A stretch of DNA of 64,000 nt, taken from positions 62,001 to 126,000 of the forward strand of contig NZ_VDUZ01000019.1 in NCBI RefSeq assembly GCF_008039615.1. The letters run 5' to 3'. Position 1 is the first letter of the stretch. Each line of letters opens with the position of its first letter. Position numbers and translations under genes: made by a program. The notes under the pieces are model-generated. The model was given only the letters and a program-made list of their open reading frames with translations. It did not search any database and had not been told where the DNA came from. Origin of the DNA: Vineibacter terrae. GTDB lineage: Bacteria; Pseudomonadota; Alphaproteobacteria; Reyranellales; Reyranellaceae. Positions 1 through 7,882 of this stretch are shown in pieces.

Positions 1-1257
1 GAGTCCAAGCACCAGGGCCAGGTCGAGCGCCGCCTGAAGGAGGCGATGAAGTCGGACCGGGCGCGCATCCAGATCGGCCGCATCAGCCCGTTCGGCCTGC
101 TCGAGCTGTCGCGCCAGCGCCTGCGGCCGAGCCTGCTGGAGAACGTCACCGAGGTCTGCCCGCATTGCGAGGGTACCGGCCGCGTGCGCTCGGTCGAATC
201 GACGGCCCTGCATGTGCTGCGCGGCATCGAGGAGGAAGGCGTCCGCCGCCGGGCCGGCGAGATCGTGGTCAAGGTGCCGGTCGCCGTCGCGCTCTACCTG
301 CTCAACCACAAGCGCACGAACATCGCCGACGCCGAGCAGCGCTACGGCTTCCACGTGCTGATCGCCGGCGACGACGACCTCATCCCGCCGCACTACGACA
401 TCGAGCGCACCAAGGCGCGCAGCGCCGTCGAGCCGCCGCCGGCGCTGCGCCAGACCGCCTCGGCGCAGTACGATGAGTTCGAGGACGGCGCCGAGGCCGA
501 TGACGGCGCCGGCGCCGGCGAGCCGATCGCGGAAGCCCTGGCGGGCGAGGACAGCGAGGATGGGCGCCGTCGCCGTCGCCGCCGCCGCCGTCGCCGTGGT
601 GACGGCAAAGGCGAAGGCGAGGGCGGCGTCGGTGAAACGGCGGCGCTGGATGACACCGTGCAGCCTGGCGCCGAGCCCAACGGCGACGCCCGCCTGGCTG
701 AAGAAGAGACGCCGGAGGGCACGGCCGCTGCCGATGACGGTGCCGCCGATGGCGAGCGCGACGACATCGAGGCCGGCACGCCTGCCGCCGAGACCGATGA
801 GGGCGATGGCCAGCGCCGCCGCCGGCGCGGCCGACGCGGCGGACGCGGCCGACGCCGCGACCACGACGGATCGACCGAGGCCGCCGACGGCACGGAGCCC
901 GGCATGGACACCGATGCCGGCGACACGGCCGAGGCGCCGGTGCCACCCCCGGCTCCCGACGCCATGATCGAGCCGCCGCCGGCGGCCGCGACGGAAGAGC
1001 CGCTGCCGCCGGCCGCGCTAGGAGAGCCGCCACTGGCGGCCGCGATGGAAGAACCGCCGCCGGCACCGGTGGTCGCCGCTGCCGAGGAGCCGCCCGCCGC
1101 CCTGCCGGAGCCGCCGCCCCTCCCGACGCCGGTGCTGGAAATTGTGGCCGCAGCACCCGAGGCCGAAACACCGCCGGCACCGGTGGTGCCCTCCATCGCC
1201 GTCGAGGCGCCGCCGGAGAAGCCGCGGCGCGGCTGGTGGTCGCGGCTGACCAGCTGA
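1..1257 (+). CDS. rne: Ribonuclease E/G family endoribonuclease, C-terminal part (5' end outside window)
   Basis: The reading frame is open from base 1, so the gene starts upstream of the window; 418 residues are visible. It begins with the end of the catalytic core (ARIQIGRISPFGLLELSRQ), followed by a zinc-link type CPHCEGTG motif at bases about 157-180, which in RNase E joins protomers into the active tetramer. The remaining two thirds is low complexity: an uninterrupted run of eleven arginines near bases 568-600, a second RRRRRGRRGGRGRRR tract near 820-855, acidic spacers, then a Pro/Ala/Glu-rich end. By family knowledge such tails bind RNA and degradosome partners. The enzyme cleaves single-stranded AU-rich RNA in mRNA decay and rRNA processing. 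A strong terminator follows immediately. Confidence 0.93.
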   Translation, partial: ESKHQGQVERRLKEAMKSDRARIQIGRISPFGLLELSRQRLRPSLLENVTEVCPHCEGTGRVRSVESTALHVLRGIEEEGVRRRAGEIVVKVPVAVALYLLNHKRTNIADAEQRYGFHVLIAGDDDLIPPHYDIERTKARSAVEPPPALRQTASAQYDEFEDGAEADDGAGAGEPIAEALAGEDSEDGRRRRRRRRRRRGDGKGEGEGGVGETAALDDTVQPGAEPNGDARLAEEETPEGTAAADDGAADGERDDIEAGTPAAETDEGDGQRRRRRGRRGGRGRRRDHDGSTEAADGTEPGMDTDAGDTAEAPVPPPAPDAMIEPPPAAATEEPLPPAALGEPPLAAAMEEPPPAPVVAAAEEPPAALPEPPPLPTPVLEIVAAAPEAETPPAPVVPSIAVEAPPEKPRRGWWSRLTS

Positions 1258-1270
1258 GGCGCCGCCATCC

Positions 1271-1308
1271 AAAAAGGCCGTCATCGCCTGCGATGACGGC
1301 CTTTTTAT
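1271..1308. terminator. Bidirectional Rho-independent terminator
   Basis: AAAAAGGCCGTCATCGC pairs perfectly with GCGATGACGGCCTTTTT across a 2-base loop, giving a 17-bp stem with A-tract on one side and T-tract on the other. It lies between the converging ends of the RNase E gene (plus strand) and the zincin gene (minus strand), so it can terminate both. Confidence 0.9.
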
Positions 1309-1333
1309 TGCCGATCGTCGGCTGGCTTCATCG

Positions 1334-1921
1334 TCAGCGCACGAAGTAGGACCGCACGATCGCCTGCACCTGCGTCTTGACGATGATCGTGCGTTTCTGC
1401 TTGGCCGGCGCCTCGTGCATGATGTTGCCGAGCTGCGGCAGGTGGTTGGGCGAGTTGGTCGCGGCATGGCCGATCTCGTGGATCAGCACCGACTCGTCGT
1501 TGGCGATCGCGCCGCTGACGAGGCAGTACGGCAGCCACGGCGAGCCCGTGGTGGTTCCCGGCGGCCGGGTCAGCACCGTCAGGCCCATGCCGGTGTCCTT
1601 GAACTCGCAGAAGATCACGGGCAGCCGTTGGCGCTTGTCGGGCGTTTTCTGGTCATCGAAGATGGCGCCCGCCTTGAGGCGCAGATCGTTGTACTCCTCC
1701 GGCAGCAGCGGCCGGTCGGGCACCTCGATGGTGTGCTTGTCGCTGCGCACCCTCCCGGGATAGACGTCGAAGCCGATATTGTGCTCGCCCAGCAGCTTCT
1801 CGGCGTAGTCGAGCACCGTCTTGGCGGTGTTGAGCTTGTAGTTCGACGCCCAGAACAGCGTCAGGCGCGCCTTCGCCAGGCCGGGGTTCTTGAAGCTCGG
1901 ATCCCAATCTGAACTGGCCAT
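1334..1921 (-). CDS. Putative zinc metallopeptidase (HEIGH zincin), effector-like
   Basis: A 195-residue protein without signal peptide or membrane segment. It carries HEIGH at residues 148-152, a third histidine at 160, and NIMHE at 166-170. The spacing (HExxH, later His, then a Met) resembles a metzincin-type zinc site with a Met-turn, but the third ligand is two residues later than in the classical HExxHxxGxxH motif, so the subfamily is uncertain. The start ATG follows no strong ribosome binding site. It lies downstream of a papain-like protease gene on the same strand, and both genes have the same sequence element upstream. I do not recognise a named family. A peptidase role is inferred from the zinc motif; a secreted effector or toxin role is speculation. 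Confidence 0.6.
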   Translation of the reverse strand: MASSDWDPSFKNPGLAKARLTLFWASNYKLNTAKTVLDYAEKLLGEHNIGFDVYPGRVRSDKHTIEVPDRPLLPEEYNDLRLKAGAIFDDQKTPDKRQRLPVIFCEFKDTGMGLTVLTRPPGTTTGSPWLPYCLVSGAIANDESVLIHEIGHAATNSPNHLPQLGNIMHEAPAKQKRTIIVKTQVQAIVRSYFVR

Positions 1922-1973
1922 GGCCCTCTCCCTTGCTCGGCCCGTCGCTGCCGCCGGTGTATGGGCCGCGCCG

Positions 1974-2019
1974 GTTTCCGCATGACTGCGCGGCCGCCGC
2001 GGTTGGTTTCATCTGTTGC
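1974..2019 (-). promoter_or_regulatory. Shared upstream element, copy A (before the zincin gene)
   Basis: On the plus strand GTTTCCG (1974-1980) is followed after 22 bases by TTGGTTTCATCTGTTGC (2003-2019). The same two blocks, 23 bases apart, stand upstream of the neighbouring papain-like gene (2672-2718). Both copies are also followed by GCGCGGCACC. The regulatory function is inferred from position only; it could instead be a duplicated remnant. Confidence 0.4.
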
Positions 2020-2063
2020 GCGGCACCAGCGTGAGGCCGCACCGGCCGGCGCGTGCCAGGCCG

Positions 2064-2594
2064 CTATGCCGCCGCGTGCGCCGCGTGCAGCTGCACGCCC
2101 CCCATGGCGGTGCCGATCATGCCGATGAACAGGTCGAGCTTGCTGCGCTGGTCGAAGGCGCTGCCCGATGCCGATTGCGGGTTCAGCCACACGACCTTGT
2201 TCTCCCACGAGGCATAACCGCGGGCGATGATGGCGTGGGACGTCGTCGAATTGACGTTGCGGCCGATCCACAACGGTCCCTTGGCCAGCAAGGCGAGGAA
2301 GGCCTCCTCGCCCGACGTCTTGCCCCACCAGTTGGTGTTCAGCCTGAATTGCAGCGGCAGCATCGGCGCGAAGCCCAGCGCGAACGCCGCCAGGCTCCAT
2401 TGCCGGCTGTCCAGCCCGTTGCTGTAGGCGTCATCAAAATTGATGTTGAAGGTCTTGAACTTGGCCCGGATGGCGGCCTCGCTGTTGTCCTTGCCGGCCT
2501 TCTTCAGCAGCATCTTGTAGCAGGCAAGCCAGCAGGTCGAGTTGGTCGGCTGCGCCATGCCGTTGATGTCGATCTTGTGGTCGATGTCGCCCAT
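2064..2594 (-). CDS. Papain-like cysteine protease (C39/C70-type fold), effector-like
   Basis: A 176-residue protein with an N-terminal QPTNSTCW motif (Gln15, Cys21), then TTSHAIIARGY (His120) and WLNPQ (Asn138). This is the Gln / Cys / His / Asn order of papain-like proteases such as the C39 and AvrRpt2-type (C70) families. There is no signal peptide and no obvious substrate domain. The gene sits about 140 bases upstream of the zincin gene on the same strand and shares an upstream sequence block with it, so the two may be coregulated. The catalytic residues are seen; protease activity is inferred from them; the target is unknown. A role as secreted effector, toxin or self-processing factor cannot be told apart from sequence alone. 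Confidence 0.62.
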   Translation of the reverse strand: MGDIDHKIDINGMAQPTNSTCWLACYKMLLKKAGKDNSEAAIRAKFKTFNINFDDAYSNGLDSRQWSLAAFALGFAPMLPLQFRLNTNWWGKTSGEEAFLALLAKGPLWIGRNVNSTTSHAIIARGYASWENKVVWLNPQSASGSAFDQRSKLDLFIGMIGTAMGGVQLHAAHAAA

Positions 2595-2671
2595 GAGCCT
2601 GTTCCTTGGGTCGTTCGGGCGCGGCCCAGGTGCCGCGCCTTCGGTGGCGGCTCTTTAGTTAGGGACTCTCT

Positions 2672-2718
2672 GTTTCCGGCCGACTTCGCTGTGCGCGCTG
2701 CTTGGTTTCATCTGTTGC
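2672..2718 (-). promoter_or_regulatory. Shared upstream element, copy B (before the papain-like gene)
   Basis: GTTTCCG (2672-2678) and TTGGTTTCATCTGTTGC (2702-2718) repeat the two blocks seen at 1974-2019, 23 rather than 22 bases apart, and GCGCGGCACC recurs at 2726-2735. Copy B lies 78-124 bases upstream of the papain-like gene start, copy A 53-98 bases upstream of the zincin gene start. Confidence 0.4.
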
Positions 2719-2739
2719 ACGCGCTGCGCGGCACCTGCA

Positions 2740-3648
2740 TCACGGCCGGAAGAGCGCGCGCACGCCGGCGGCGGTGAAGGGCTGCATCAGCTGCCGCAGG
2801 AAGCCGCGCGCGATGCGCCCGCTGATGCCGATATCCGCCGGCGGCCGCCGCGGCGGGTTGAAATAGGTGCCCAGCAGCTTGTCCCACAGCACCAGGTTCT
2901 CGCCATAATTGCTGTCGCCCTCGCCCGGCACCATGGAGTGATGCCAGCGGTGCAGGGCCGGCGTGTTGAAGACATGGTCCAGCGGGCCGGTGCGCAGATC
3001 GATGTTGCAGTGTGTCAGCAGGCCGATGAACGCGGTCACGGCGCTGATCCACAGGAAGACCGGCAGCGGCGCGCCCAGCAGGTATAGCGGGGTCTGGCTG
3101 AGGACGATCTTGAACAGCGAGTCCACGACATGGAAGCGGCCCGTGTTGATGACCCAGAGCCGCCGCACGCTGTGATGCAGGGCGTGGAACCGCCACAGCA
3201 CGCGCTTCTCGTGCGCCAGGCGGTGGGCGCCGTAGAGTCCGAGCTCGGCGATGACCAGGCCGAGCGCGACCTGCGCCACCATCGGCGCCTGGAGCGGCCA
3301 GGGCGATCCCGCCACGGGCATCCCCGACTCCGCTGCCGTGGCCACGACCATGGCGAAGCCGGTTATGATCGCGGCGCCGATCTGAGTCAGGCCCTTGTTC
3401 AGCAGCGTGTGGGCGAGATTGTCGACCGTTTCGTTGTCTGGCTGCAGCCAGCCTTCCTCGTGCGGCATCAGCCGCTCGAGGCCGCCGATCACCAGGGCGA
3501 CTGTCAGATAGACCGCGTTGAACCACAGCAGGGGGTGGTCGCTGGCGAGCGCCAGGCCGGTCCCGAGAAGGCCGGCACCGAGGAGCAGCGGCCACAAGAT
3601 CCAGGACAACACCGGCCGCAGACGGCTGGCGGCAGATAGCCGTATCAT
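2740..3648 (-). CDS. Sterol desaturase / fatty acid hydroxylase family membrane protein
   Basis: A 302-residue integral membrane protein with four or five hydrophobic segments and the histidine clusters of the FA_hydroxylase superfamily: HRLAHE, HALHHS and RWHHS, which bind a di-iron centre for oxygen-dependent hydroxylation or desaturation of lipid chains. The acceptor lipid cannot be told from sequence; sterol-like, fatty-acyl and carotenoid substrates are all used by relatives. The hopanoid genes of this window are 18 kb away, so a link with hopanoid modification would be guesswork. The gene stands alone, its start lying next to a palindromic repeat. Confidence 0.85.
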   Translation of the reverse strand: MIRLSAASRLRPVLSWILWPLLLGAGLLGTGLALASDHPLLWFNAVYLTVALVIGGLERLMPHEEGWLQPDNETVDNLAHTLLNKGLTQIGAAIITGFAMVVATAAESGMPVAGSPWPLQAPMVAQVALGLVIAELGLYGAHRLAHEKRVLWRFHALHHSVRRLWVINTGRFHVVDSLFKIVLSQTPLYLLGAPLPVFLWISAVTAFIGLLTHCNIDLRTGPLDHVFNTPALHRWHHSMVPGEGDSNYGENLVLWDKLLGTYFNPPRRPPADIGISGRIARGFLRQLMQPFTAAGVRALFRP

Positions 3649-3734
3649 CAGGCCTCACGATCCAAGAGCAGGCCCGTGCCGGGGCGGCGGCGTCCGGCCC
3701 GATACCGACCATCGTCGGAAGGCGCATCGCAACT

Positions 3735-3819
3735 GCCATCCCGAGCGTGGCGAGGGATCTTCCCGGACGGCGCGCGCGGCGCGTCGTTCAGAAAGATCCC
3801 TCGCCACGCTCGGGATGAC
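3735..3819. repeat. Palindromic intergenic repeat family A, copy 1
   Basis: CATCCCGAGCGTGGCGAGGG pairs with the end of the element, which reads CCCTCGCCACGCTCGGGATG, leaving a roughly 45-base centre. Compared with the other copies the arms carry GTGGC/GCCAC in place of GCAGC/GCTGC, a compensated change that keeps the stem paired. Confidence 0.85.
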
Positions 3820-3851
3820 GGCGTGGATGTATCAGGCTGGTGCTTCGGGCG

Positions 3852-4925
3852 CTACGCCGCGATGCTGCTGGCGGTCAGCGACGGCCAGAACGCGTCGGCG
3901 CCGGCCTCGGCCAGCGCCCGCCCCAGCTTCGCGCCCCAGTAGGTCTCGCTGCCGTAGTCGCGCCGCCATACCCAGAGCCGGCGCGTGTAGTGGTGCAGCA
4001 CGTGCTCGTAGGTGAAGCCCATGGCGCCCATCGACTGGTGCGCGATGGCGCAGATCTTGTGCGCCGCCTCGCCGGCCTGGGTCTTGGCCGCCATGATGGC
4101 GAAGGCGCCGTCGCCCTCCTCCGCATCGCGTGCCGCGGTGCGCGCCGCGGCACCGACCACGGCGACGTAGGTCGCCAGCTCGGCCAGCATGTGCTGGATG
4201 GCCTGGAAGGTGCTGATCGCGCGCCCGAACTGCACACGCTCCTTGGCATACTGCGTCGCCAGCGCCAGCACGCGGTCGGCCGCCCCGCTCATCTGGTTGA
4301 CGCGCGCCAGCGCCGCCAGCTCCAGCGCCCTCTCGGGCGTCACCGACGTCGCCGCGCTCGCCGCGGCGGCAGCGCCGTCGAACGTCACGGTGTCGTAGGG
4401 CTCGCCGGTCTGGCCCTGCTGCGCCTCGATCTTCACCGCCGCGCGCGGCACCACCGCGACCTCGGTGCCGGCGGCGCCCGGCGCCACCACGACGATCGAG
4501 TCGGCGACCGATGCGAAGGCCACGCGCTGGGCCCGGCCCGCCAGCTTGCCGCCGGCGATCCGCACCGGCGATCCGGCGCCGGCGATCACCAGCGCCAGCG
4601 GCCCGGCGGGCGGCGTGAGCCCCGCCTGGGCCACGAGCATCGCGCCCAGGCCGGTCTCAGCCAGCGGCAGCGGCACGGCATGACGGCCCGCCTCGCGCAG
4701 CACCGCCATCAGGTCGCCGATGGTGCCGCCGGCGCCGCCGGCGCTCTCGGGCACCGCCGCCCAGGGCAGGCCGGCGTCCTCGACCTGGCGCCAGAGACCG
4801 GCCGGCCATGTGCCCTTCTCGAGCTCGTTGATGACCTCGCGCGTCGCCTCGGCCGCGAACAGGCGCGCGGCCGTCTCGACGAACATCTGGCGGGTTTCGT
4901 TTTCCGGTGTCTGCTCGGTGGTCAT
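3852..4925 (-). CDS. Acyl-CoA dehydrogenase family protein (short type)
   Basis: A 357-residue flavoprotein homologue. The C-terminal half is the helical acyl-CoA dehydrogenase domain with QFGRAISTFQAIQHMLAEL and YEHVLHHYTRRLW, seen in the smaller FadE-type paralogues that often form heteromers with a longer partner. The longer partner is probably the adjacent upstream gene, 12 bases away on the same strand. It would oxidise an acyl-CoA to the 2-enoyl-CoA and pass electrons to ETF. The N-terminal and middle domains are diverged (long Ala/Val-rich stretch around residues 110-190), so the substrate is unknown. The start ATG follows closely on the upstream stop, indicating cotranscription. Confidence 0.85.
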   Translation of the reverse strand: MTTEQTPENETRQMFVETAARLFAAEATREVINELEKGTWPAGLWRQVEDAGLPWAAVPESAGGAGGTIGDLMAVLREAGRHAVPLPLAETGLGAMLVAQAGLTPPAGPLALVIAGAGSPVRIAGGKLAGRAQRVAFASVADSIVVVAPGAAGTEVAVVPRAAVKIEAQQGQTGEPYDTVTFDGAAAAASAATSVTPERALELAALARVNQMSGAADRVLALATQYAKERVQFGRAISTFQAIQHMLAELATYVAVVGAAARTAARDAEEGDGAFAIMAAKTQAGEAAHKICAIAHQSMGAMGFTYEHVLHHYTRRLWVWRRDYGSETYWGAKLGRALAEAGADAFWPSLTASSIAA

Positions 4926-4937
4926 CGCTCGTGTCCT

Positions 4938-6095
4938 TCAGCGCAGGCCCAGGCCGCGGGCGATGATGCCGCGCAGGATCTGGGTCGTGCCGCCCTGGAT
5001 GGAATAGGCCGGCGCCGCCAGCGTCGCCATCTGGCACATGTCGAGGAAGTCGGCGATGTCGTCGGCGTCGGCGGCATCCGATTCGGCCAGCACGCGCGCG
5101 ACCTCGGGCAGATCCTGCTGGAAATGCGTGCCGAGATCCTTGGTCACCGCGCCCTCGGTGACCGGCGACTTGCCGTTCTCGAGCATGCCGGCCACCGACA
5201 GCGACATCTGCCGCAGGCTCCACAGCCGCGCCGCGAGCTTGCCCACCACTTCCTGGGCGTGGCGGCCGGGCTGGCGGCCCACGAGCTTCACCAGCTCCTT
5301 CAGCACATGCACGTTGGTCAGGAAGCGCTCCGGCCCGCTGCGCTCATGAGCCAGCTCGGACGTGACCTGCATCCAGCCATCGCCCTCGTTGCCCAGCATC
5401 ATGGAGTCGGGCACCAGGCAGTCGCGGAACACGACCTCGTTCCAGTCGTGCTTGCCGTTGAGGTTGATGATCGGGCGGATGGTGATGCCCGGCAGCGACA
5501 GGTCGATCACCAGCTGGCTCAGCCCGCGATGCTTGTCCTCGCGCGTGCCCGACGTGCGCAAGAGCGTGATGGCGTAGTGCGAGCGGTGCGCGCCGCTGGT
5601 CCAGATCTTGGTGCCGTTCACCAGCCAGCCGCCGTCGACCTTGTCGGCGCGGGTGCGCACCGAGGCCAGGTCGGAGCCGGAATCGGGCTCGCTCATGCCG
5701 ATGGCGAAGTAGCACTCGCCCTTGACGATGCGCGGCAGGATCGAGCGCTTCATCTCCTCGCTGCCGAAGCGCAGGATGCCGGGGCCGCTCTGGCGGTCGG
5801 CGACCCAGTGCGAGCCGGCGGGCGCGTTGTTGGCCAGCAGCTCCTCGGTGACGACGTAGCGGTGCAGGAAGCTCTTCTCGCCGCCGCCATACTGCCTGGG
5901 CCAGGTGATGCCGATCCAGCCCTTGGCCCCGAGCTTCTTGCTGAACTCCGGCGAGCGGCTGTTCCAGCTCTTGAAGCGGTCGCCGCCGGTGATGGTGGGC
6001 AGGGTCTGCTTGAGGAAGGCGCGGATCTCGGTCCGCAGCGCCTCGGTGTCCGGCGGCAGCCGAAACGGCGGGAACTCGAGCGCGGGCGCGGTCAT
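4938..6095 (-). CDS. Acyl-CoA dehydrogenase family protein
   Basis: A 385-residue protein covering the three acyl-CoA dehydrogenase domains: helical N-terminus, the flavin-binding beta segment with AIGMSEPDSGSDLASVRT and NGTKIWTSGAH, and the C-terminal helices ending in IQGGTTQILRGIIARGLGLR. I chose the ATG at 6093-6095 (MTAPALEF) because GGAGGAC lies a proper distance upstream; an in-frame start further out would add an unconserved 43-residue leader. It is read together with the smaller dehydrogenase 12 bases downstream, and diverges from a crotonase-fold gene at 6227. The set suggests beta-oxidation of an unidentified acyl-CoA. Confidence 0.9.
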   Translation of the reverse strand: MTAPALEFPPFRLPPDTEALRTEIRAFLKQTLPTITGGDRFKSWNSRSPEFSKKLGAKGWIGITWPRQYGGGEKSFLHRYVVTEELLANNAPAGSHWVADRQSGPGILRFGSEEMKRSILPRIVKGECYFAIGMSEPDSGSDLASVRTRADKVDGGWLVNGTKIWTSGAHRSHYAITLLRTSGTREDKHRGLSQLVIDLSLPGITIRPIINLNGKHDWNEVVFRDCLVPDSMMLGNEGDGWMQVTSELAHERSGPERFLTNVHVLKELVKLVGRQPGRHAQEVVGKLAARLWSLRQMSLSVAGMLENGKSPVTEGAVTKDLGTHFQQDLPEVARVLAESDAADADDIADFLDMCQMATLAAPAYSIQGGTTQILRGIIARGLGLR

Positions 6096-6226
6096 CGCGG
6101 ACGTCCTCCAACGGGTGCGCAGGGCAGCCTGCCCCAATATCGCGTTGGAAAGCCGGCCGCCGTCGATTAATCCTAGAACCCATAGTGCCAAAGTAAACGT
6201 CGAACCAGAGGCCCGAGGGTGCACGG

Positions 6227-7027
6227 ATGAGCGACAAACTGCTGTACGAAAAAAGCGACAACATCGTCACGTTGACCCTCAACGACCCCGATGTGCGCAA
6301 CGCCATCTCCGACGAGTCGATGATCAGCGGGCTGGTCGACGCCCTGCGCCGGATCAATGACGACTACGACGTGCGCTGCGTCATATTGACCGGCGCCGGG
6401 ACCGCCTTCAGCTCGGGCGGCAACGTCAAGAAGATGCAGCGCCAGGACGGCATGTTCGCCGCCGGGGCCTACAACGTGCGCGTCGGCTACCTGCGCGGCA
6501 TCCAGCGCATCCCGCTGGCGATGTACGAGCTGGAGGTGCCGATCATCGCCGCCGTCAACGGGCATGCGATCGGCGCCGGCTGCGACCTCGCCTGCATGTG
6601 CGACATCCGCATCGCCGGCAAGAGCGCCCGCTTCGCCGAGAGCTTCGTCAAGCTGGGCCTGATCCCGGGCGATGGCGGCGCCTGGTTCCTGCCGCGCGCC
6701 GTGGGCGCCTCCAACGCCCGCTTGATGGCATTCACCGGCGAGCAGTTCGACGCCGAGCAGGCGCTGCAGATGGGGCTCGTCTCCAAGGTCGTCGACGATG
6801 CCAGGCTGATGGACGAGACCCGCGCGCTGGCGCGGCGGATCGCCGCCAATCCCGCCTACGGGCTGCGCATGGCCAAGCGCCTGCTGCGCGAAGGCGAGCG
6901 CAGCGAGCTGCAGAGCCTGCTCGACATGTCGGCCTCGATGCAGGCGATCGCGCATCAGACCGAGGACCACAAGGAGGCGGTCGACGCCTTCGTTGAGAAG
7001 CGCAAGCCGGTGTTCAAGAACCGCTGA
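6227..7027 (+). CDS. Enoyl-CoA hydratase/isomerase (crotonase) family protein
   Basis: A 266-residue single-domain crotonase. The oxyanion-hole segments are clear: TAFSSGGNVKKM (about residues 61-72) and AVNGHAIGAGCDLA (about 107-120). The segment that holds the catalytic glutamates in true hydratases reads ESFVKLGLIPGDGGAWFLPR; lining it up by the IPG turn puts Phe where rat hydratase has Glu144 and Leu where it has Glu164, while an Asp follows the turn. Hydration activity is therefore not assured; an isomerase, lyase or hydrolase reaction is possible. It diverges from the two acyl-CoA dehydrogenase genes, with about 130 bases between starts, and likely works with them. Confidence 0.85.
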   Translation: MSDKLLYEKSDNIVTLTLNDPDVRNAISDESMISGLVDALRRINDDYDVRCVILTGAGTAFSSGGNVKKMQRQDGMFAAGAYNVRVGYLRGIQRIPLAMYELEVPIIAAVNGHAIGAGCDLACMCDIRIAGKSARFAESFVKLGLIPGDGGAWFLPRAVGASNARLMAFTGEQFDAEQALQMGLVSKVVDDARLMDETRALARRIAANPAYGLRMAKRLLREGERSELQSLLDMSASMQAIAHQTEDHKEAVDAFVEKRKPVFKNR

Positions 7028-7091
7028 GCGGCACGGGCACGAACGACACTGGCTCGAACGAGATGGGCACGAAACGGGGAGCAGCACCGCC

Positions 7092-7562
7092 ATGGCAGGA
7101 CGTCCGCGCTTCGTGCCCCTGATCGCCGGCCTCGAGGAGGAGGACCGCGATGGCGTCGCCGAGGCCAACCGCAACTTCTACCGCGCCTTCATGCGCCGGG
7201 ACCTCGCCGCGCTTGAGGAGCTGTGGGCCAGCGCCACGCCTGTCGCCTGCCTGCACCCCGGCCAGCCGCCGCTGTTCGACCGCGCTACGATCATGGCGAG
7301 CTGGCAGGCGATCATGCGCAATCCCGAGACTCCGGCCCAGATCAAGATCGTCGAGGACCGCCTCATCGTGCGCGGCCGCATGGGCGTGGTGATCTGCCGC
7401 GAGGTGCTGCCCAAGGCGCATCTGGTGGCGACCAACATGTTCGTGCGCGAAGGCGATGCCTGGAAGATCGCGCACCACCAGTCGGCCCTGGCGCCGCCGC
7501 CGAAGGACCGGCCGACGCAGCCCGCCGCCGCCCCCAGGCGCGACCGCCGCAACCTGCATTGA
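7092..7562 (+). CDS. SnoaL / NTF2-like domain protein (DUF4440 type)
   Basis: A 156-residue protein of the cone-shaped NTF2-like fold: an N-terminal helix pair (EANRNFYRAFMRRDLAALEELWAS), CLHPGQPPLFDRATIMASWQAI, and the closing strands with VATNMFVREGDAWKIAHHQSA. The start at ATG 7092 follows GGGGAGC and lies 64 bases after the crotonase gene, so the two are probably cotranscribed. Family members bind small ligands or act as isomerases, dehydratases or stress proteins; sequence does not say which. The C-terminal 25 residues are Pro/Ala/Arg-rich. Confidence 0.75.
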   Translation: MAGRPRFVPLIAGLEEEDRDGVAEANRNFYRAFMRRDLAALEELWASATPVACLHPGQPPLFDRATIMASWQAIMRNPETPAQIKIVEDRLIVRGRMGVVICREVLPKAHLVATNMFVREGDAWKIAHHQSALAPPPKDRPTQPAAAPRRDRRNLH

Positions 7563-7737
7563 CGGGCCACGGCGCGTGCGCGCGCCTTGACGGCGCAGAT
7601 TGTTGACGCGGCCCTGACGCCGCGGAATTGAAAGATCACCTTATCGGTGCATCAGCAGTTTTAATTGGGTGGCTTGCTGCCGGCGGCGTAGCGTTCGTCG
7701 AAGGCGCGGCAGCAGGGCGATCGCATATCGTCCACCC

Positions 7738-7823
7738 GTCATCCCGAGCGCAGCGAGGGATCTCCTGCGGCAAGGTGCACGGTGCGCTATTCGCGGGAGA
7801 TCCCTCGCTGCGCTCGGGATGAC
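7738..7823. repeat. Palindromic intergenic repeat family A, copy 2
   Basis: GTCATCCCGAGCGCAGCGAG pairs with CTCGCTGCGCTCGGGATGAC; inside, GGGATCTCCTGCGG and CGCGGGAGATCCC continue the stem and GTGCACGGTGCGC forms the tip. It occupies most of the 320-base gap 7563-7882; the rest of that gap shows no gene. Confidence 0.9.
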
Positions 7824-7882
7824 GGACCGGGCGACGCCGCGGCGCATATTCGATCGCCCCGGGTGCGGCAGGAGCAGTCACC

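Noticed and set aside
3840-6170. 776-residue plus-strand open frame over the acyl-CoA dehydrogenase genes
   Set aside because: Composition typical of antisense frames in GC-rich DNA, and no recognisable motif; minus-strand genes are convincing.
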